This document shows positions 62,001 through 64,000 of a DNA stretch of 64,000 nt, in pieces (position 1 is the stretch's first letter; each line of letters starts with the position of its first letter). The translations under genes were made by a program, and so were the position numbers. Under the pieces are notes generated by a model. That model was not told where the DNA came from. It was given only the letters and a program-made list of their open reading frames with translations, and did no database searches. The DNA comes from Tachypleus tridentatus (lineage: Eukaryota; Arthropoda; Merostomata; Xiphosura; Limulidae), in NCBI RefSeq assembly GCF_004210375.1, contig NC_134834.1, forward strand, positions 154,523,290 through 154,587,289. Reading direction: 5' to 3'.

Positions 62001-62592
62001 CACATACTTTGATCTTCTCAGTGTGAGCCAGCTGCTAAACTACAGAACATTGCATTAGAAAAGCTTTCACTATTCTCCTATAAAATCATATAACAGTTCA
62101 TAACTGTTTAAGAAAAAGATAATAGTTAGTTGCATTAGTATTAAACCTAAAATTGTACAAAGACTATGTCAAAATGGTAATTATTTTACCTTGCCTACAT
62201 CAGAATTATAATTTCTTACTTTGCCTGCATTAGAATGTTACTTATCTTGCAGTGACACGAAGAAAATGATTATTCTTATTTTGACTACATCACAATGATA
62301 ATTCTCTTTTTCCAACTTCATCAGATTAGCAAGTTTCTTACCCTGACTTTAATCATCTTGGTATTATCTTACCTTGACTACATCACGTTGGTAATTCCCT
62401 TATCTTGCCATCATAAGAATGGTAATTATCTTGTTGCGACTCCATAAGAGTGGTAGTTATTTTACCTTGGTTCCATCACATTGAAAATTTTCTTACCTTG
62501 ACAACTCATTTTTCTCTTTATGCTGCTTTCCTAAGTTACGGATTTCATCTCTTGTCTGAGCTTCTAGCTTTTTCATTAGTTCACTCACTTCC
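55960..62592 (-). CDS. C-terminal coiled-coil part of a probable phospholipase C-beta, four exons
   Basis: Exons 62592-62497, 61524-61467, 60925-60839 and 56088-55960 join in one open frame of about 122 residues plus TGA. All junctions have GT/AG ends and matching phases (2, 0, 0). The protein is almost entirely charged heptad-like helix. From memory of the human PLCB1 C-terminus, it aligns without gaps over about 75 residues, with conserved features such as H-E-[VI]-[KR] and EYxxK. PLC-beta cleaves PIP2 downstream of G-alpha-q; its C-terminal helical domain binds G-alpha-q and membranes. The catalytic X/Y, PH and C2 domains would lie beyond the right edge. Another long coiled-coil protein is possible, so no symbol is given. 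A 4.8-kb intron before the last exon contains a DIRS remnant on the other strand. Confidence 0.6.
57170..58820 (+). mobile_element. DIRS-type retroelement remnant with RNase H and recombinase pieces
   Basis: It begins with a short acidic piece from an ATG at 57177 (MADDESHAITDNGSD), possibly the gag start. After a deletion it enters RNase H: HINIMETLVISQA-like at 57540, then VIITDSENSTVVSYI (57610) and the LSVKWLFLP part (DIRS: ..DNsTVvsYIN+qGGT ... LPtEWsL.P). At 58320-58510 it shows YRAALSTTCHFS and NVVLNALSNSPFES, matching the N-terminal half of the DIRS tyrosine recombinase (sYRsALsT ... LN.VLnAL...PFEpl). Catalytic Arg/His/Tyr were not located. It lies in an intron of the probable PLC-beta gene, on the opposite strand. 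Confidence 0.7.
59040..59480 (+). repeat. 63-bp minisatellite with flanking diverged units
   Basis: Unit starts CTTGTGCAAAGCACTTCCAC; starts fall at 59228, 59291, 59354 and 59417, exactly 63 bases apart. The middle copies are almost identical; the fourth is cut short after ACTTCCACTG. Older, looser copies precede it (about 59070 and 59135) and a fragment lies at 59650. Because 63 is a multiple of three, both strands show repetitive open frames; these are not genes. Confidence 0.85.
60118..60485. repeat. Short foldback repeat / probable DIRS terminal repeat, copy 2
   Basis: Holds GAGAGGAGGTAGTA, AAGTTAACATTTT, GAAAATGTATTTCTGATAGG and CTTACC. An inverted relative (TTCCAGT..., TTCAGCATAGGAAAATG) lies at 60435-60478. 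Same design as 19019-19400. It lies about 1.3 kb after DIRS recombinase sequence. Confidence 0.5.
60839..60925 (-). CDS. Probable PLC-beta coiled-coil exon
   Basis: Acceptor CATTTTGTAG and donor ACT|GTGAGT. Exactly 29 codons, FSVSLEKKRALL onward through EHEEVKRKLEEERKT. The H-E-E-V-K pattern is where the match to the PLC-beta C-terminal domain is clearest. Confidence 0.75.
61467..61524 (-). CDS. Probable PLC-beta coiled-coil exon
   Basis: Acceptor AATTTATTACAG and donor AGG|GTGAGT. After the split Arg codon it reads IKRELQQKLIEQAVTERQR. Phase 2 in, phase 0 out. Confidence 0.75.
62165..62500 (-). repeat. ~31-bp minisatellite carrying a splice-donor-like box
   Basis: Read on the - strand, the unit is close to CAAGGTAAGATAATTACC followed by a variable ATTCTGATGTAG-like part. 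Starts lie near 62497, 62466, 62430, 62404, 62373, 62342, 62312, 62280, 62246, 62220 and 62190 (spacing 26-36, mostly 30-31). The first unit is the donor of the exon 62592-62497. Several later units keep GGTAAG or GGTAAA. Confidence 0.8.
62497..62592 (-). CDS. Probable PLC-beta coiled-coil exon
   Basis: Read on the - strand: acceptor TTTTCTCAACAG, 31 full codons beginning EVSELMKKLEAQT and ending KEKNELS, donor AG|GTAAGA. One base completes an upstream codon; two bases carry over. The donor is the first copy of a minisatellite in which the same donor-like sequence is repeated about eleven times downstream. Confidence 0.75.
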
Positions 62593-62599
62593 CTGTTGA

Positions 62600-64000
62600 G
62601 AAAAGTTGTATTAAAATTGTACATATTTTAAAACTCAAAAGAGTTAGCATTTTACCATTGTGGTAAAGAGGTTGATACTAAAGTACACTAAAAATGCTTT
62701 ACCTAAATGAAAATTAGATGTTTTGTTATACGTAGGCTATCAAGAGAAGTGTAGGGTTATTATACAGTTAAATTTTCCAAGGTATTAATAAAAGAACATT
62801 GTCTATTATTTGTAAAATGAATATTACTGGTTGAAAATGTAATGATGAACAGGTAGGTAATCCAACAGCTTTCTCTTGTTGTTTAGCTTTATTTCAAAAA
62901 TGAATATTCCATCATTGTTGCCAAAAAGCATTACAATGAGAGCTTGGTGTTAAAGTTACTCCTTCTGAAAATCATATCAATAGAAATTACGATTTCAAAA
63001 ATATGTAGTCACCTGTCATAAGCTCAAGCAACAATGACAGTGTTCTGTGAAGTGTTCCCAGAGAGGGTAATTTCTTATAATAAACATAAATTTGTCTCCA
63101 TGATCCCCAGAATCATCAGCAATAGACTTCCTTTTGTGGAGTTACTTAAAAGACAGAGTGTATACCAACAAGCCACAGACATTACAGGATTTGAACAATA
63201 ACATAAACATAGTAATTAATGTCCTTATGCATCAAACTTTGACCTTTGCATGGAAGGTGTCATCCTTAGAACATGCCAGTGTGTAGTGAATGGTGAACAC
63301 TACTGTACATTTTTCCTAAATTAATGGTAAAAAAAAAAAGAGCTTTTGCTTCATAAATAATAAACACAAATTATACCAACAAATGTTGTTGATTATTACA
63401 GTTTTAAATCTCTTTACTTATCTTGATGGACACTGTATTAGGTGACATTTAAGCATCCAAACAAAGATTTATTATAATTAAAACATATAATGGAAGAATT
63501 AATATATTTGTATAAAACAAATGTTAGAAAAGTGCACTGGTCACTAGACTGTAATCCAACCAACTGATTGGGAAAATACTGCAATAGTGTGAAGATCATA
63601 GCCATGTTCCCAGAATAGTTTTTGTCTCATTAAATAAATTAGGTCAAACTACAAGTTGTTTCCACACTATTAAATTCATTTCATATTGATAAACACAAAT
63701 TAAACTCTCATATATAAAAAACATTTTGTTATATCCAGTGTTGAAGTAACATTGTAGTCACTCTTATCTGTGTCACAATTTGTATCACTAACAGTTTTAA
63801 AAAGGGCATTTCAAGAATTTTTTTAACTATGTATACTGTTTTAAAGCAATAAAAGTTGATAAGTTAAAAATATCAGATCAATATTGAAGTTAGCTATTCT
63901 ATGCTTTCTATTACAGATGAATTGTGTAACAAATTCATTTTTAACAAATTTTAAATGTACCATTTAACCTTCAAGGGTTGAAATGGACAAGTGACAGTAA
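62600..64000. other. Intron of the probable PLC-beta gene, no recognised feature
   Basis: No further exon with acceptor, open frame and donor could be established before the right edge, so the upstream coding exons lie beyond the window or were missed. Confidence 0.4.

Noticed and set aside
62990..63060. Possible extra exon with donor AG|GTGACT on the - strand
   Set aside because: No convincing acceptor or coiled-coil coding sequence, and the donor is weak.

Overview
The window is nuclear DNA from an animal. It is A+T-rich, with long introns, GT-AG splice signals and a dense mixture of decayed transposable elements. The two host genes and the mix of I-type LINE, DIRS, Penelope, piggyBac, hAT and Gypsy remains suit an arthropod; a chelicerate such as a horseshoe crab or relative would fit. 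That placement is inference. I saw no convincing tRNA, rRNA, CRISPR array or bacterial-type operon.

Host genes. (1) A YIPF4 homologue (Golgi Yip1-domain protein) runs on the + strand in five exons I can resolve: 9218-9383, 30592-30763, 41010-41087, 41710-41823 and 44222-44359. The first coding exon, holding only the extreme N-terminus, was not found. The joined frame has no stops, and every junction has matching phase and GT/AG ends. (2) On the - strand, four exons (62592-62497, 61524-61467, 60925-60839, 56088-55960) encode the highly charged coiled-coil C-terminus of a protein. It best fits the C-terminal domain of a phospholipase C-beta. The two genes converge, with about 11 kb between their stop codons.

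Repeat layout. Upstream of YIPF4 exon 2 lie a hAT remnant (1.4-2.1 kb), a 5'-truncated I-type LINE (copy A), a CR1-like LINE scrap, a Gypsy gag remnant (5.1-6.1 kb) and a piggyBac transposase pseudogene (- strand, 6.7-8.6 kb). The 21 kb intron between exons 2 and 3 holds three more copies of the I-type LINE, all on the + strand. B (10826-16038), C (21016-22648, internally deleted) and D (23650-30254) are each bounded by identical target-site duplications. Between them are a DIRS remnant with a hAT inserted in it and a Penelope-like GIY-YIG scrap. Copy D carries a 1028-bp inverted-repeat (foldback) element in its 3' UTR. The next 10 kb intron holds two Penelope-like termini with hammerhead-like cores, a Penelope GIY-YIG remnant, a CR1-like remnant and several diverged copies of an unclassified module.

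Between and beyond the genes are twin near-perfect palindromes (46366-46613), a Gypsy fragment with integrase-end before RT-start order (47.8-48.3 kb), a - strand DIRS remnant (49.3-52.6 kb) and a + strand DIRS remnant (57.2-60.5 kb) with a 63-bp minisatellite. An approximately 31-bp minisatellite (62165-62500) repeats the splice donor of a coiled-coil exon.

I found no clearly new multi-gene system. The best candidates for a second look are the donor-bearing minisatellite, the twin palindromes, the foldback element, the hammerhead-like Penelope ends and a possible diverged copy of the YIPF4 terminal exon in its 3' UTR.
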